From positions 1 through 59,300 of the forward strand of contig CAYNJF010000012.1 in the NCBI GenBank assembly GCA_964397555.1: a DNA stretch of 59,300 nt, given 5' to 3'. The translations under genes were made by a program, and so were the position numbers. The notes under the pieces are model-generated. The model saw nothing but the letters and a program-made list of their open reading frames with translations. It did not search any database and was not told the DNA's origin. Below, in pieces: positions 17,633 through 26,184 of the stretch (the stretch's first letter is position 1; each line of letters begins with the position of its first letter). The stretch is from CAYNJF01 sp964397555. Its GTDB lineage: Bacteria > Pseudomonadota > Gammaproteobacteria > Berkiellales > Berkiellaceae.

Positions 17633-18439
17633 ATGGCAGATGATAAAGAAACAGATTTTGAAGATGAGTTCGACTTTGAGTCAGAAGATGACCTATTAGA
17701 TGATTCTTTTGATGACGAATTCGGGAATGAAAAGCCTGCGCCAACCTCCAAAGGTGGTGGTGCAGCTCAGGCCGGAGGCATGCAAAAGCCCCCTCTCCCC
17801 GTTTTAGTCGGTGGTGGGGTTGCAGCCTTAGTCGTTGTGGTTGTAGCGGTCATGCTGATGAGCGGTGGCGAAGAGGAAATCGAGGTTACGCCTCCACCAC
17901 CTCCTGCACCAGCGCCTGAGCCAGAGCCGGTGCCTGCACCGCCTCCTCCGCCGCCACCACCAGTGAAAGATCCATTTGCTCAGTTAGAGGACGATGGACC
18001 CAAAATCACTGCTAAAATGATTGTAGAGCAAATTGATGAGCAAGATAAAAAGTTCACCAACCAAGTTAGAAACTTGGATAGAAAGGTGACCCAACTTATC
18101 AGCAAATTGAATAAGCTTGAAGATAACTTAGGGTCTACTGGCGCAGACAACCAAGACATTGCTAGAAAGCTTGAGGCTTTGAATCAAGAGCTCAAGATGT
18201 TGGCCATGCCTAAGCAGACACCTAAAGATACGGTGGTTGTAGAAAAGAGTGCACCTAAATTTGTGAACCCTACTTTAACGGTTCACGCCATCATTCCAGG
18301 CCGTGCTTGGCTTAAAAACCGAGATGGTCAAATCATGACCGTCACGGAAGGCGACTCGGTTGAGGGATATGGCAAGGTGTTAGCAATTGACGCTCCTTCG
18401 GGTCAAGTATTAACAAGCTCCGGAGTGGTTTTACGATAA
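17633..18439 (+). CDS. dotF: DotF/IcmG inner-membrane protein
   Basis: 268 codons, equal to the Legionella family length (269). The N-terminal 35 residues are extremely acidic, followed by one membrane span (about 55-77), a Pro-rich periplasmic linker (about 83-110), a coiled coil (about 130-195) and a small C-terminal beta domain (from about 215). DotF associates with DotG and contributes to the periplasmic core; it is not absolutely required in Legionella. It starts five bases after dotG, and dotE follows 12 bases later. Confidence 0.92.
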   Translation: MADDKETDFEDEFDFESEDDLLDDSFDDEFGNEKPAPTSKGGGAAQAGGMQKPPLPVLVGGGVAALVVVVVAVMLMSGGEEEIEVTPPPPPAPAPEPEPVPAPPPPPPPPVKDPFAQLEDDGPKITAKMIVEQIDEQDKKFTNQVRNLDRKVTQLISKLNKLEDNLGSTGADNQDIARKLEALNQELKMLAMPKQTPKDTVVVEKSAPKFVNPTLTVHAIIPGRAWLKNRDGQIMTVTEGDSVEGYGKVLAIDAPSGQVLTSSGVVLR

Positions 18440-18451
18440 ACAAGGGTAATC

Positions 18452-18991
18452 ATGGCTACGGTCAGTTTTGATACAGCGATAGCAAATTTGTCCACAGCGG
18501 TAGGGTCGATTAAGGCCCTCGTCGCTGCGATTTCTTTCATAGTGGGCATCTACTTTGTGGCTCGCGGTGTAGCCATGTACCGTTCATTTGCCAACCAAAC
18601 CTTTGGTTCGGCTCAACGAGGGGAATTTGCAGGGCCCCTGGTTTATCTTGTGGTGGGTGCCATTTTGGTTTACCTGCCCTCCGCCTCTGATGTCTCTCTC
18701 ATCACTGTCTTTGGAACCGCTGAGGTCGGTGATGATGCCGAAGCATTAGCGTATTTTGTCCCTGGTGCCAGTGAAAAATGGCGTGATGTTGCCCTCGTTC
18801 TTATGTCTTATATGAAGCTGATTGGCTTCATTGCTTTTGTCCGTGGGTGGATGATTCTTGCGAAGATGGGTCAATCGGGTTCGCAGCCTGGTAGTATGGG
18901 TAAAGGAATTACTCACTTGGTGGGTGGTGTATTGCTAATGAACATCCCTGATACGATGCGTATTTTAGCCACCACGTTTGGTTTTCAATAA
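18452..18991 (+). CDS. dotE: DotE/IcmC inner-membrane protein
   Basis: 179 codons with about four hydrophobic segments (roughly 20-40, 65-82, 110-135 and 150-175). Position between dotF and dotN/icmJ matches icmG-icmC-icmJ/icmD order. DotE is a polytopic inner-membrane protein related to DotP/IcmD and IcmV. Function in the channel is not well defined. A GGGTAATC stretch precedes the ATG. Identification rests on size, topology and synteny as well as sequence character. Confidence 0.85.
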   Translation: MATVSFDTAIANLSTAVGSIKALVAAISFIVGIYFVARGVAMYRSFANQTFGSAQRGEFAGPLVYLVVGAILVYLPSASDVSLITVFGTAEVGDDAEALAYFVPGASEKWRDVALVLMSYMKLIGFIAFVRGWMILAKMGQSGSQPGSMGKGITHLVGGVLLMNIPDTMRILATTFGFQ

Positions 18992-19006
18992 CGAGAAGAG
19001 TGACAC

Positions 19007-19621
19007 TTGGAACTACTACCGATCAATTTGATGGCGCAAAAAGCGGCCTTCGCCAAATACAACGCTCGTAAACGGAACAAGACCTTTCAAGTCATCCAAA
19101 AACGAGTACATCAACGAGACCATTTTACGTGTAGGTATTGCGGTTTTTTTGCAAAAGAGCATCAAACCGTGGTAAATATTGACCACAATTACCGCAATAA
19201 CAAGTTAAGCAACTTGGCTACGGCTTGCGGGTTTTGTGCGCAATGTTTTTTCATTGAGTCCGCCGGTTTAGACGGCAACTCGGGGGGCACCGTCATTTAT
19301 CTTCCCGAGGTGACTCAGGCGAACTTAAATAACTTTTGCCGGGTCCTATTCTGCTCAATGGATAAAGAATCTGCGTATAAGGGGAAGTTACAATCGGTGT
19401 ATCTAAGCCTTAAAGAACGCGGTAAGAATGTCGTGGATTGCTTCGGTCCTGATACCGACGATCCAAGGGTTTTTGGTCAAAGCCTCTTAGATGCTGGAGT
19501 AAAAAGGGAGCAAATGACACAGGAAGTTATGCAACATTTGCGACTTCTGCCCTCTCGAAGAGCTTTTGCACCACAAATTGATTATTACAAACGGACGGTA
19601 TTTGCCAAGGTTCCGTTATAG
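19007..19621 (+). CDS. dotN: DotN/IcmJ zinc-binding coupling-complex subunit
   Basis: 204 codons (Legionella 208). DotN binds the DotL C-terminal tail in the coupling complex. An HNH-like zinc site is visible: CRYCG near 41-45, VNIDHNYRNN near 58-67, then CGFCAQC near 75-81. TTG at 19007, after GAGAAGAG, gives the family length; ATG at 19031 would remove eight residues. Its order after dotE and before dotP differs from Legionella icmC-icmD-icmJ-icmB. Confidence 0.92.
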   Translation: MELLPINLMAQKAAFAKYNARKRNKTFQVIQKRVHQRDHFTCRYCGFFAKEHQTVVNIDHNYRNNKLSNLATACGFCAQCFFIESAGLDGNSGGTVIYLPEVTQANLNNFCRVLFCSMDKESAYKGKLQSVYLSLKERGKNVVDCFGPDTDDPRVFGQSLLDAGVKREQMTQEVMQHLRLLPSRRAFAPQIDYYKRTVFAKVPL

Positions 19622-19647
19622 AGGTTTTGGACAAACAGGAGAAGAGT

Positions 19648-20046
19648 ATGAAAACAACCGTTAAGAAACGGCAGACTCGTTCCATCTTAGCCCTTGGTGG
19701 TTACTTTGGTGCGATCTTTGCCCTCTTTTGTATCTCGGAAGTGGCTTTTGCCCAAGGCGGTCAAACGCTAGGGGATGTGGCTGAGCATGTCACCGAGAGC
19801 ATGAAAGGTTTGCAAACTTTATTGGCGGCAGCAGCCTACATTGCAGGCTTAGGTTTTGGTATCGCGGGCATGATGAAATTCAAAGCCCACAAAGATAACC
19901 CAACCCAAGTCCCTTTAAGCCAACCAATCACGTTGATTTTAATTTCGGCGGGTCTTGTCTTCTTACCATCACTTATCAGCACCGCTGGTGAGACAATCTT
20001 TAAAGGTGGTCAGCAAGCCGATGCCGAGGGTGGCGGTTTCGATTAA
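19648..20046 (+). CDS. dotP: DotP/IcmD inner-membrane protein
   Basis: 132 codons from ATG 19648, which has AGGAGAAG just upstream and gives exactly the Legionella length; the upstream in-frame TTG (19627) is rejected. It has a signal-like first hydrophobic segment (about 15-38, ending FAQGG), a central span with GFGIAGMMKFKAHKDNP, the family core at about 75-91, and a final span. DotP is a small inner-membrane component related to DotE. dotO follows. Confidence 0.9.
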   Translation: MKTTVKKRQTRSILALGGYFGAIFALFCISEVAFAQGGQTLGDVAEHVTESMKGLQTLLAAAAYIAGLGFGIAGMMKFKAHKDNPTQVPLSQPITLILISAGLVFLPSLISTAGETIFKGGQQADAEGGGFD

Positions 20047-20117
20047 TCGATACCAACATCCACTGAATGAGCGCACAGGGGATCCTGTGCGCATTTTTAT
20101 GCGAAGGGAAACACACT

Positions 20118-23100
20118 ATGTCATTAGCGGATCCTATCATCGACAGCATCGATGCCATTCTGGCATGGCTGGGTTCATCATTAGGTCAAGATGTCCAAAC
20201 TTATTGCCAACTTGAGACGGCCGATAACCGTCATACTCTGGTTGACCGCGATGGATCACTTTGTTCGATAATCCGACTTCACGGCTCAACGCCATTAGTC
20301 GGTCCCGATGAATTTGCTCGCTGTCATACAGGCTTAAATGAAACCCTCGGTGCCCCGCTCTCTCGCTCGGGTCACGCGATTCAAGTTTATTTCCAATATT
20401 CTAAAGAAACGATTCACGATGACATTGGTGATATTTTTGCGCCGGCCAGAGCCACCGCCAATCGCTTGAATCTTGATTTGAATGATTTATTCGAAGAACG
20501 CACGAATCACTTAAGTAAATATTGCGGCTCTGAGAGTTGCTTTTTTGTGCTTCGAACCAGACCTAACTCGTTGACCGAACAACAGTTGGACATGTCCAAC
20601 AAGAATAAGCTCGAAAAAGTGCGTGGGGCCAAAATACCGCCATCACGTCGAGCTCAAAACATTCTTGCAGCGATTCCTGAGCTTCGTGAGAGTCATGATA
20701 CGTTCGTGCGTACCGTGCTCAATGACATGCTTGATTTAAATCTATATTCGGTCTTGCTTGATGTGCACAAAGCCTGTCACGAAGTCAGACGAAGTGTGGA
20801 TCCAGACGCCACAGATTTAGATTGGAAGCCGGTACTGCCTGGGGACAGAATCCCCATTCGTAATTCAAAAGATAAAAAAGGTCGTGATGTCTCTGAAATC
20901 ATGTACCCGCCTCTTGCCCCTCAGCTCATTCCAAGAGATGGCGAAATTGTTAATTTGCGCTCTTGTCGAATCGGGGACAAAGTCTATGCCCCGATGTTTA
21001 TTGATTTGTTCCCGCAAGAGATAAAACCCTTTATTAATCTCTTCAGACGAGCCATTGGCACCTCTTTGCCCTGGCGTATGTCCTTTTTGATTGAGTCCGA
21101 TGGCATTCGTACCATGGGCATTAAGCCGCTGCTCTCATCGATTTTAAGTTTTGCCTCGGCACAAAATCCATTGATTGCCGATGCGGCTGAGCTTTTGCAA
21201 TACCTCAATGACAACACCGATTACGCGGTGGTCAAGTTTAGGGTCAGCGCGAGCACCTGGGCCCCTGTCGGCGAAGAGAAATTGCTTCGCACGCGAGCAG
21301 CCGAGCTTCTTAAAGCGCTGCAAAGCTGGGGGCAGACCGAAGTCGCTGAATTCTCAGGCGACAGCTTCCAAGGGACGCTTTCTTCCGCACTTGGCATCTC
21401 GACCGAAAGTGTGGCGACCCCATCGGTTGCTCCTTTGAATGATGTGGTTTACATGTTGCCGGTGATACGCCCCGCCTCCCCCTGGGTGACAGGTGCTGCT
21501 TTGTTTCGCTCACCTGATGGTAAGCCTTGGCCTTATCAGCCAGGCTCAACCCAACAAACCACTTGGATTGATTTGGTTTACGCACGTCCTGGTTCGGGTA
21601 AATCGGTCCTGTCGAACTCCATTAACCTAGCCTTGTGTTTACAAGGGGGGATCAAGCGATTACCTCGGATCTCCATCATTGATATTGGTCCATCGAGTTC
21701 GGGGTTGATTTCGTTGTTGCAAGAAGCCTTGCCTGACGATCAAAAGCATCTGGTGGCCTACCATCGCTTGCGCATGACTGAAAATTACTCAATTAACCCA
21801 TTTGATACCCAACTGGGCTGTCGATTCCCCACGCCTCAAGAGAGAAGCTTTCTGGTCAACTTCGTGACCCTACTGGCAACGCCTGTGGGTGAAGAAAAAG
21901 CCTACGATGGGATCTCCGACATGGCCGGTATTGTGGTCGATGAGTTGTACAAAAACTTATCTGACAACCAAAACCCGAACAAATACACCTCGGGTCTTGA
22001 TGAAAAAATTGATGCCGCGGTGGCCGAAATTGAGTTTTTCCCAGATCAGCACACCACGTGGTGGGAAATTACAGATGCCTTGTTTAAACAGGGCAAAGCG
22101 TATGAAGCTGGCCTTGCGCAACGTTTTGCTAGCCCGCTTCTTGCTGATGCCGTTGCCATATGTCGAACCCCTGTGGTCGAAGATTTGTACGGCAAGATTG
22201 TCGCACCAACTGGAGAGCCATTGATTGCTGCCTTCGGTCGTATGATATCCAGTGCGGTTCGTGAATACCCATTGCTCTCACGCGTGACTGCGTTTGATTT
22301 AGGGGAAGCACGCGTCGTCTCTTTGGACTTGGATGAAGTGGCGAAAACCGGGGGTGAGGCGGCCGATCGTCAAACGGCGGTCATGTACATGTTGGCCCGT
22401 TACATCCTTGCGAAAAACTATTACTTGACGGAGAACAACCTTGAAGATTTCCCTGAGATGTATCATGAATATCATCGCGAGAAGATCACACAAATCCGCG
22501 AGGATCCCAAACGTCTCGTGATGGATGAATTCCACCGCACCTCCAAGGCTAAAGCTGTACGTGATCAGGTCATCGTCGATATGCGTGAGGGACGGAAATG
22601 GAAAGTCCAGGTTGCTTTATTGTCTCAATCCTTGGATGACTTTGATCCGGTCATGGTCGAGTTTGGTACCTCCGTATTCATCATGGATGCAGGTCCTAAG
22701 CAAGCTGTCCAAAAATCGGTTCGTACCTTTGGGTTATCCCCAACTGCTGAGTTAGCCCTTACCCATCGTGTTCACGGTCCAAGGGCTGAAGGTGCCACCT
22801 TCTTGGCTCAGTTTGCGACTAAATTGGGGATGAATACTCAGTTATGTACCTCGACCCTTGGTCCAATTGAGCTTTGGGCCTTTAATACCACCGCTGAGGA
22901 TGCTCGTATCCGTAATGAGCTTTATAAACGCATTGGTGCCAAAGAGACCCGTAAAATCTTGGCCATGCTCTACCCTTCTGGCTCTGCCGCCAAAGTGGTT
23001 GAACAGCGTCTTGGAGCCATCAAAGAATCAGGCGATAAAATCACCGATGAAGTCTCTGATTCTGTCATCGATGAAATCGTCAATGAAATCATGGATGTCT

Positions 23101-23144
23101 ACGAAGGCAAATCTGCGCAGTTGCCTTCTGGTTCTGCGGTATAA
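20118..23144 (+). CDS. dotO: DotO/IcmB secretion ATPase (VirB4-like)
   Basis: 1008 codons from ATG 20118 (GAAGGGA eight bases upstream), the same as Legionella DotO (about 1009). An in-frame ATG at 20067 would add 17 residues but lacks a comparable site. DotO is the VirB4-type hexameric ATPase at the cytoplasmic base, on which DotB docks. Walker A ARPGSGKS lies at about 495-502, and a Walker B-like strand RLVMDEFHR at about 796-804. It is the last gene of the plus-strand Dot/Icm operon, and a strong terminator follows. Confidence 0.96.
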   Translation: MSLADPIIDSIDAILAWLGSSLGQDVQTYCQLETADNRHTLVDRDGSLCSIIRLHGSTPLVGPDEFARCHTGLNETLGAPLSRSGHAIQVYFQYSKETIHDDIGDIFAPARATANRLNLDLNDLFEERTNHLSKYCGSESCFFVLRTRPNSLTEQQLDMSNKNKLEKVRGAKIPPSRRAQNILAAIPELRESHDTFVRTVLNDMLDLNLYSVLLDVHKACHEVRRSVDPDATDLDWKPVLPGDRIPIRNSKDKKGRDVSEIMYPPLAPQLIPRDGEIVNLRSCRIGDKVYAPMFIDLFPQEIKPFINLFRRAIGTSLPWRMSFLIESDGIRTMGIKPLLSSILSFASAQNPLIADAAELLQYLNDNTDYAVVKFRVSASTWAPVGEEKLLRTRAAELLKALQSWGQTEVAEFSGDSFQGTLSSALGISTESVATPSVAPLNDVVYMLPVIRPASPWVTGAALFRSPDGKPWPYQPGSTQQTTWIDLVYARPGSGKSVLSNSINLALCLQGGIKRLPRISIIDIGPSSSGLISLLQEALPDDQKHLVAYHRLRMTENYSINPFDTQLGCRFPTPQERSFLVNFVTLLATPVGEEKAYDGISDMAGIVVDELYKNLSDNQNPNKYTSGLDEKIDAAVAEIEFFPDQHTTWWEITDALFKQGKAYEAGLAQRFASPLLADAVAICRTPVVEDLYGKIVAPTGEPLIAAFGRMISSAVREYPLLSRVTAFDLGEARVVSLDLDEVAKTGGEAADRQTAVMYMLARYILAKNYYLTENNLEDFPEMYHEYHREKITQIREDPKRLVMDEFHRTSKAKAVRDQVIVDMREGRKWKVQVALLSQSLDDFDPVMVEFGTSVFIMDAGPKQAVQKSVRTFGLSPTAELALTHRVHGPRAEGATFLAQFATKLGMNTQLCTSTLGPIELWAFNTTAEDARIRNELYKRIGAKETRKILAMLYPSGSAAKVVEQRLGAIKESGDKITDEVSDSVIDEIVNEIMDVYEGKSAQLPSGSAV

Positions 23145-23151
23145 ACCCCAC

Positions 23152-23185
23152 AGTCAGGGATGATCGCTCATCCCTGACTTTTATT
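23152..23185 (+). terminator. Intrinsic terminator of the dot/icm operon
   Basis: A 12-base-pair perfect stem, AGTCAGGGATGA / TCATCCCTGACT, with a TCGC loop is followed by TTTTATT. It begins eight bases after the dotO stop, closing the 12.5-kb plus-strand operon and separating it from the kinase-like gene. Confidence 0.9.
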
Positions 23186-23362
23186 CTGTCCTTATCTCCC
23201 CCGTCGCCCCACGCAAGCTTAATCCTGCTCGCGAATTGCCTCATTCACCCAATTCATTATCCGAGATTCTCTGAAAATTCACTAAGCTTTGTGGACTGCC
23301 TACTTTTACGTATTGACAGCTTGATAACCCAATGCGAACAATAAAGAAAAAGGATTGAAACC

Positions 23363-24589
23363 ATGGATTGGAGCCAACACAGTCAGGCCATTACTCGAGC
23401 GGCCAAGCGTTGGATTAAGCCAAAAAGTGATGAGGCCCACACGTTCTTGCAGGACATTCGAGTCAATCAACAACCCATACCTGTCCGATATTTCCTATCC
23501 CCTCAAGGAAACCAGTATATTCTGAATCCTCAATGGTATAGAAAAGGGATCAATGCCGGTGTTTTTCAAGCTATTGATTTAGAGACTGATGAGTTAGTAG
23601 CCATTAAGATGAGCATCCACTACCCCGATGACGACGAGCATGTGGGTTACAACGAGGCGCTTATCGAAAGTTTAGACCGTCAAAGCCAGGTTCTTGAACA
23701 GTTGAGTATGTTTCGCGATCGCTTTGAGTTTGTCCTAAATGAGCTTCCATGCAGTTTCCAAGTGATGGACTACCTCCCAGGCCAACGACTGTCCAGTCTC
23801 ATGTACGGGCAAGCTTTAAATACAAAAAACCTACTCACCTTGTGTGAGCGACTAGAAATTGCTTATCAAGTTGTTGAGGCCATAGAAGCCATGCATCAGG
23901 AAAACGTCCATTATCACAGTTGTCATCTTGACAATGTCATCGTGCAATACGGGGAAAGTGGTTGGCCAAACGTTCGTTTATGCGGTTTTGGTTATGCCAA
24001 TGATGGCTTACAAATGGGGGGGAAGAACCCCTTTTTGGGCACGATGCCCTTTATGGCCCCAGAGCATCCTTTTCAAACCAGCGCCAAAGCCGATGCCTAC
24101 GGGGTTGGCATTCTCATGTGCTTTTTGTTTTCAAACCTTTCATACCAATCCATGGTTGAAGGCTTTGAACTGAAAAAAACCATTCTGCTGCCCAAAGGCA
24201 ACACGATTGACGACCATGATCCGCTGATTCAAACCATCAAAAATCAAACAAAAACCCTTCAATCCAGAACACGCTCAAGCTTAAAAACAAGCTGGTTCAA
24301 TGGAAACAAAACAGACAAAAAGATACGAAGACTGATTCAAAACTGTTTGCACGATGACCCTTCCCTTCGCCTGTCTGTATCTGAGATTAAAATCGCCATT
24401 AAAGAACTTTTAGATACCCACATGCAAACGTGCGATCACGTCAGTGAGCGCCAAGCATCCCCTCAAGAAGACGCATCGATAAGATCTTCAAGCCCACCAC
24501 TGACCTACTCATTTGAACGTTCATCAAGCTCAAGCCTTCCAGAGTCCCCCTCGTCAAGCTCATGGTCAATGAGTAGACCCCGGATTTAA
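23363..24589 (+). CDS. Eukaryotic-type protein kinase fold lacking catalytic residues (candidate pseudokinase effector)
   Basis: 408 codons; AAAAGGA precedes the ATG. The kinase fold is recognisable: a glycine loop-like GINAGVFQA (about 55-63), VAIK with Lys at about 82, and an activation-segment end GTMPFMAPE (about 225-233) followed by ADAYGVGILM. The catalytic loop reads YHSCHLDN (about 184-191) where HRDLKPEN is expected, so the catalytic Asp and Lys are gone. The DFG motif is GFG (about 207-209), losing the Mg-binding Asp. The protein ends in a Ser/Pro-rich tail. No signal peptide. It lies just after the Dot/Icm terminator. A translocated pseudokinase is inferred. A perfect TTGACA at 23313-23318 may be its -35 element, without a good -10. 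Confidence 0.8.
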   Translation: MDWSQHSQAITRAAKRWIKPKSDEAHTFLQDIRVNQQPIPVRYFLSPQGNQYILNPQWYRKGINAGVFQAIDLETDELVAIKMSIHYPDDDEHVGYNEALIESLDRQSQVLEQLSMFRDRFEFVLNELPCSFQVMDYLPGQRLSSLMYGQALNTKNLLTLCERLEIAYQVVEAIEAMHQENVHYHSCHLDNVIVQYGESGWPNVRLCGFGYANDGLQMGGKNPFLGTMPFMAPEHPFQTSAKADAYGVGILMCFLFSNLSYQSMVEGFELKKTILLPKGNTIDDHDPLIQTIKNQTKTLQSRTRSSLKTSWFNGNKTDKKIRRLIQNCLHDDPSLRLSVSEIKIAIKELLDTHMQTCDHVSERQASPQEDASIRSSSPPLTYSFERSSSSSLPESPSSSSWSMSRPRI

Positions 24590-24934
24590 GTGAGGCGTCG
24601 ATACGTGTGAACCCATCAATGTTCTAGCTTTGAAGGACCCTGTGAAACGTCTCAGTGCGACTACCGATCATCCTATTCAACGCACTGCCTTTTACCTAAG
24701 GACTCGTCTTAAGCTTAGGCTTTTGATGGGGTTGTTTTAAATGCTGAAGTTACTGAACGGTTGAGGATGGGGTCGGCCCTTGCATCTACACAGCCCCTCC
24801 TATTTATGCTTTTTGAGGGACATGCTCAGCTCATTCAAAGATTCGTAGATTTCTTGAGTATTTTCACCCGCAAACGCTTGTTAGCCATCCCTCTGAATGA
24901 TAACATCAACTTCTTTTTGTCGTTGGGGGGGTAT
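24590..24934. other. 345-base intergenic region
   Basis: No convincing gene. The stretch from 24761 is open in the frame of the following transporter but encodes an atypical N-terminus, so I treat it as untranslated leader. A weak inverted repeat CCTAAG/CTTAGG at 24695-24719 followed by CTTTTG could be a poor terminator for the kinase-like gene. Confidence 0.35.
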
Positions 24935-26122
24935 ATGCAACAGTCTCGATCTCTTTTCTCTTTAGTGAGTTTGATTGTTTTAGCGATGGTCGGGGTTTGT
25001 ATGGAAATTGATATCTCCATACCCAGCTTTCCAAGCATCATGGATCACTTTGGTAGCACTGAAGCCCAGGTGCAAAACACCCTGACCACCAATTTCATCG
25101 CCTTCTGCTTATCGGGACTTTTTTATGGCCCTATATCTGATGCTCTAGGGCGTCGAAAATTGATGATCCTAGGAGCCACTGCTTTTATGATAGGCGCCGT
25201 TGGGTGCGTGTTTGCCCAAAGCATTGAGCAGCTGATGGCATGGCGCTTTGTTCAAGGGCTCGGCGCTGGTGCTGGCGTAGTCCTGGGATTCAGCATGATA
25301 TCCGATCGCTATCAGGGCGAAGATGCTGCCGCCAAAGTCGGTATGGTCAATGCGGCCAATACCATGTTCATGGCCATTGCCCCTGTCATTGGCGGACTAC
25401 TCATTCAGTACTCAACTTGGCAGGCAAATTACACGGCCATTGCCGCCATCGCGGTCGTAACTTGGGTCTTGCTTACCCTTTATCTGCCTGAGACTCATCA
25501 TGAGCGTAGTAAAGTCGATTTTAAAAAAATCTTGAAAAATTATTGGACTGTGATGACGCACGGTCCCTTCATGCTAGCCATGCTTGTTTGTAACTTCTTA
25601 GTGGTGGCCTATTTAACCTTCATTGGCAGCGCGGCCTTTTATTATATGAATACTAATGGGCTCGATCCTATGGTATTCGCCATGCATCAGAGCACGCTTG
25701 TGGCTTGCTTTTCGATCACAAGCTTTAAAGCTGGGGTTATCATTGACAAGCTTGGCCCTGATCGCTCGGTTCGATATGGCATGGCGCTGGCAGCTCTTGC
25801 ATCGGTGATGTTCGTAGCGGCGGCCTATTTGACTCCAAACACCCCAATCTACATCACGATCTCGATGTGTGTCTTTGCCGTTGGCTGCGCTATCCCTATG
25901 AGCGTGATATTTGCCAAGTCCTTGGAGCTTGTTCCAGACCTAAAAGGGGTCTCATCAGCGTTCATTATGTCAACACGCTTGTTAAAGACTGGGGCTGGCA
26001 TTGCCATCACAGGGTACTTATTTGATGGCTCAATGCGCCCTGCTGCACAAGTAATTTTTGCTTGTCTTATTGGCGCCCTGGTCTGCTTTTATCTGTTTAA
26101 CCGGACCCAAGCCAAATCCTAA
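24935..26122 (+). CDS. MFS multidrug efflux transporter, Bcr/CflA type
   Basis: 395 codons from ATG 24935, with a G-rich stretch upstream; this start gives the family length of about 400, while the in-frame ATG at 24761 would add 58 atypical residues. Twelve hydrophobic segments are seen. Bcr/CflA drug-proton antiporter features include the first-helix region EIDISIPSFPSI, the loop 2-3 motif GPISDALGRRK, and MAWRFVQGLGAGAG in helix 5. It should export small toxic compounds across the inner membrane. It stands alone between the kinase-like gene and an unknown gene. The substrate cannot be told from sequence. Confidence 0.9.
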   Translation: MQQSRSLFSLVSLIVLAMVGVCMEIDISIPSFPSIMDHFGSTEAQVQNTLTTNFIAFCLSGLFYGPISDALGRRKLMILGATAFMIGAVGCVFAQSIEQLMAWRFVQGLGAGAGVVLGFSMISDRYQGEDAAAKVGMVNAANTMFMAIAPVIGGLLIQYSTWQANYTAIAAIAVVTWVLLTLYLPETHHERSKVDFKKILKNYWTVMTHGPFMLAMLVCNFLVVAYLTFIGSAAFYYMNTNGLDPMVFAMHQSTLVACFSITSFKAGVIIDKLGPDRSVRYGMALAALASVMFVAAAYLTPNTPIYITISMCVFAVGCAIPMSVIFAKSLELVPDLKGVSSAFIMSTRLLKTGAGIAITGYLFDGSMRPAAQVIFACLIGALVCFYLFNRTQAKS

Positions 26123-26184
26123 TTAACGTTCTATCTTAAGCTGGATATCGCACCTGGTGTTGGCGTCCAGCTTAACTATTCTTT

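Noticed and set aside
24761..24934. Extended start of the MFS transporter
   Set aside because: The extra 58 residues do not fit the Bcr/CflA N-terminus, and the G-rich stretch and family length support ATG 24935.
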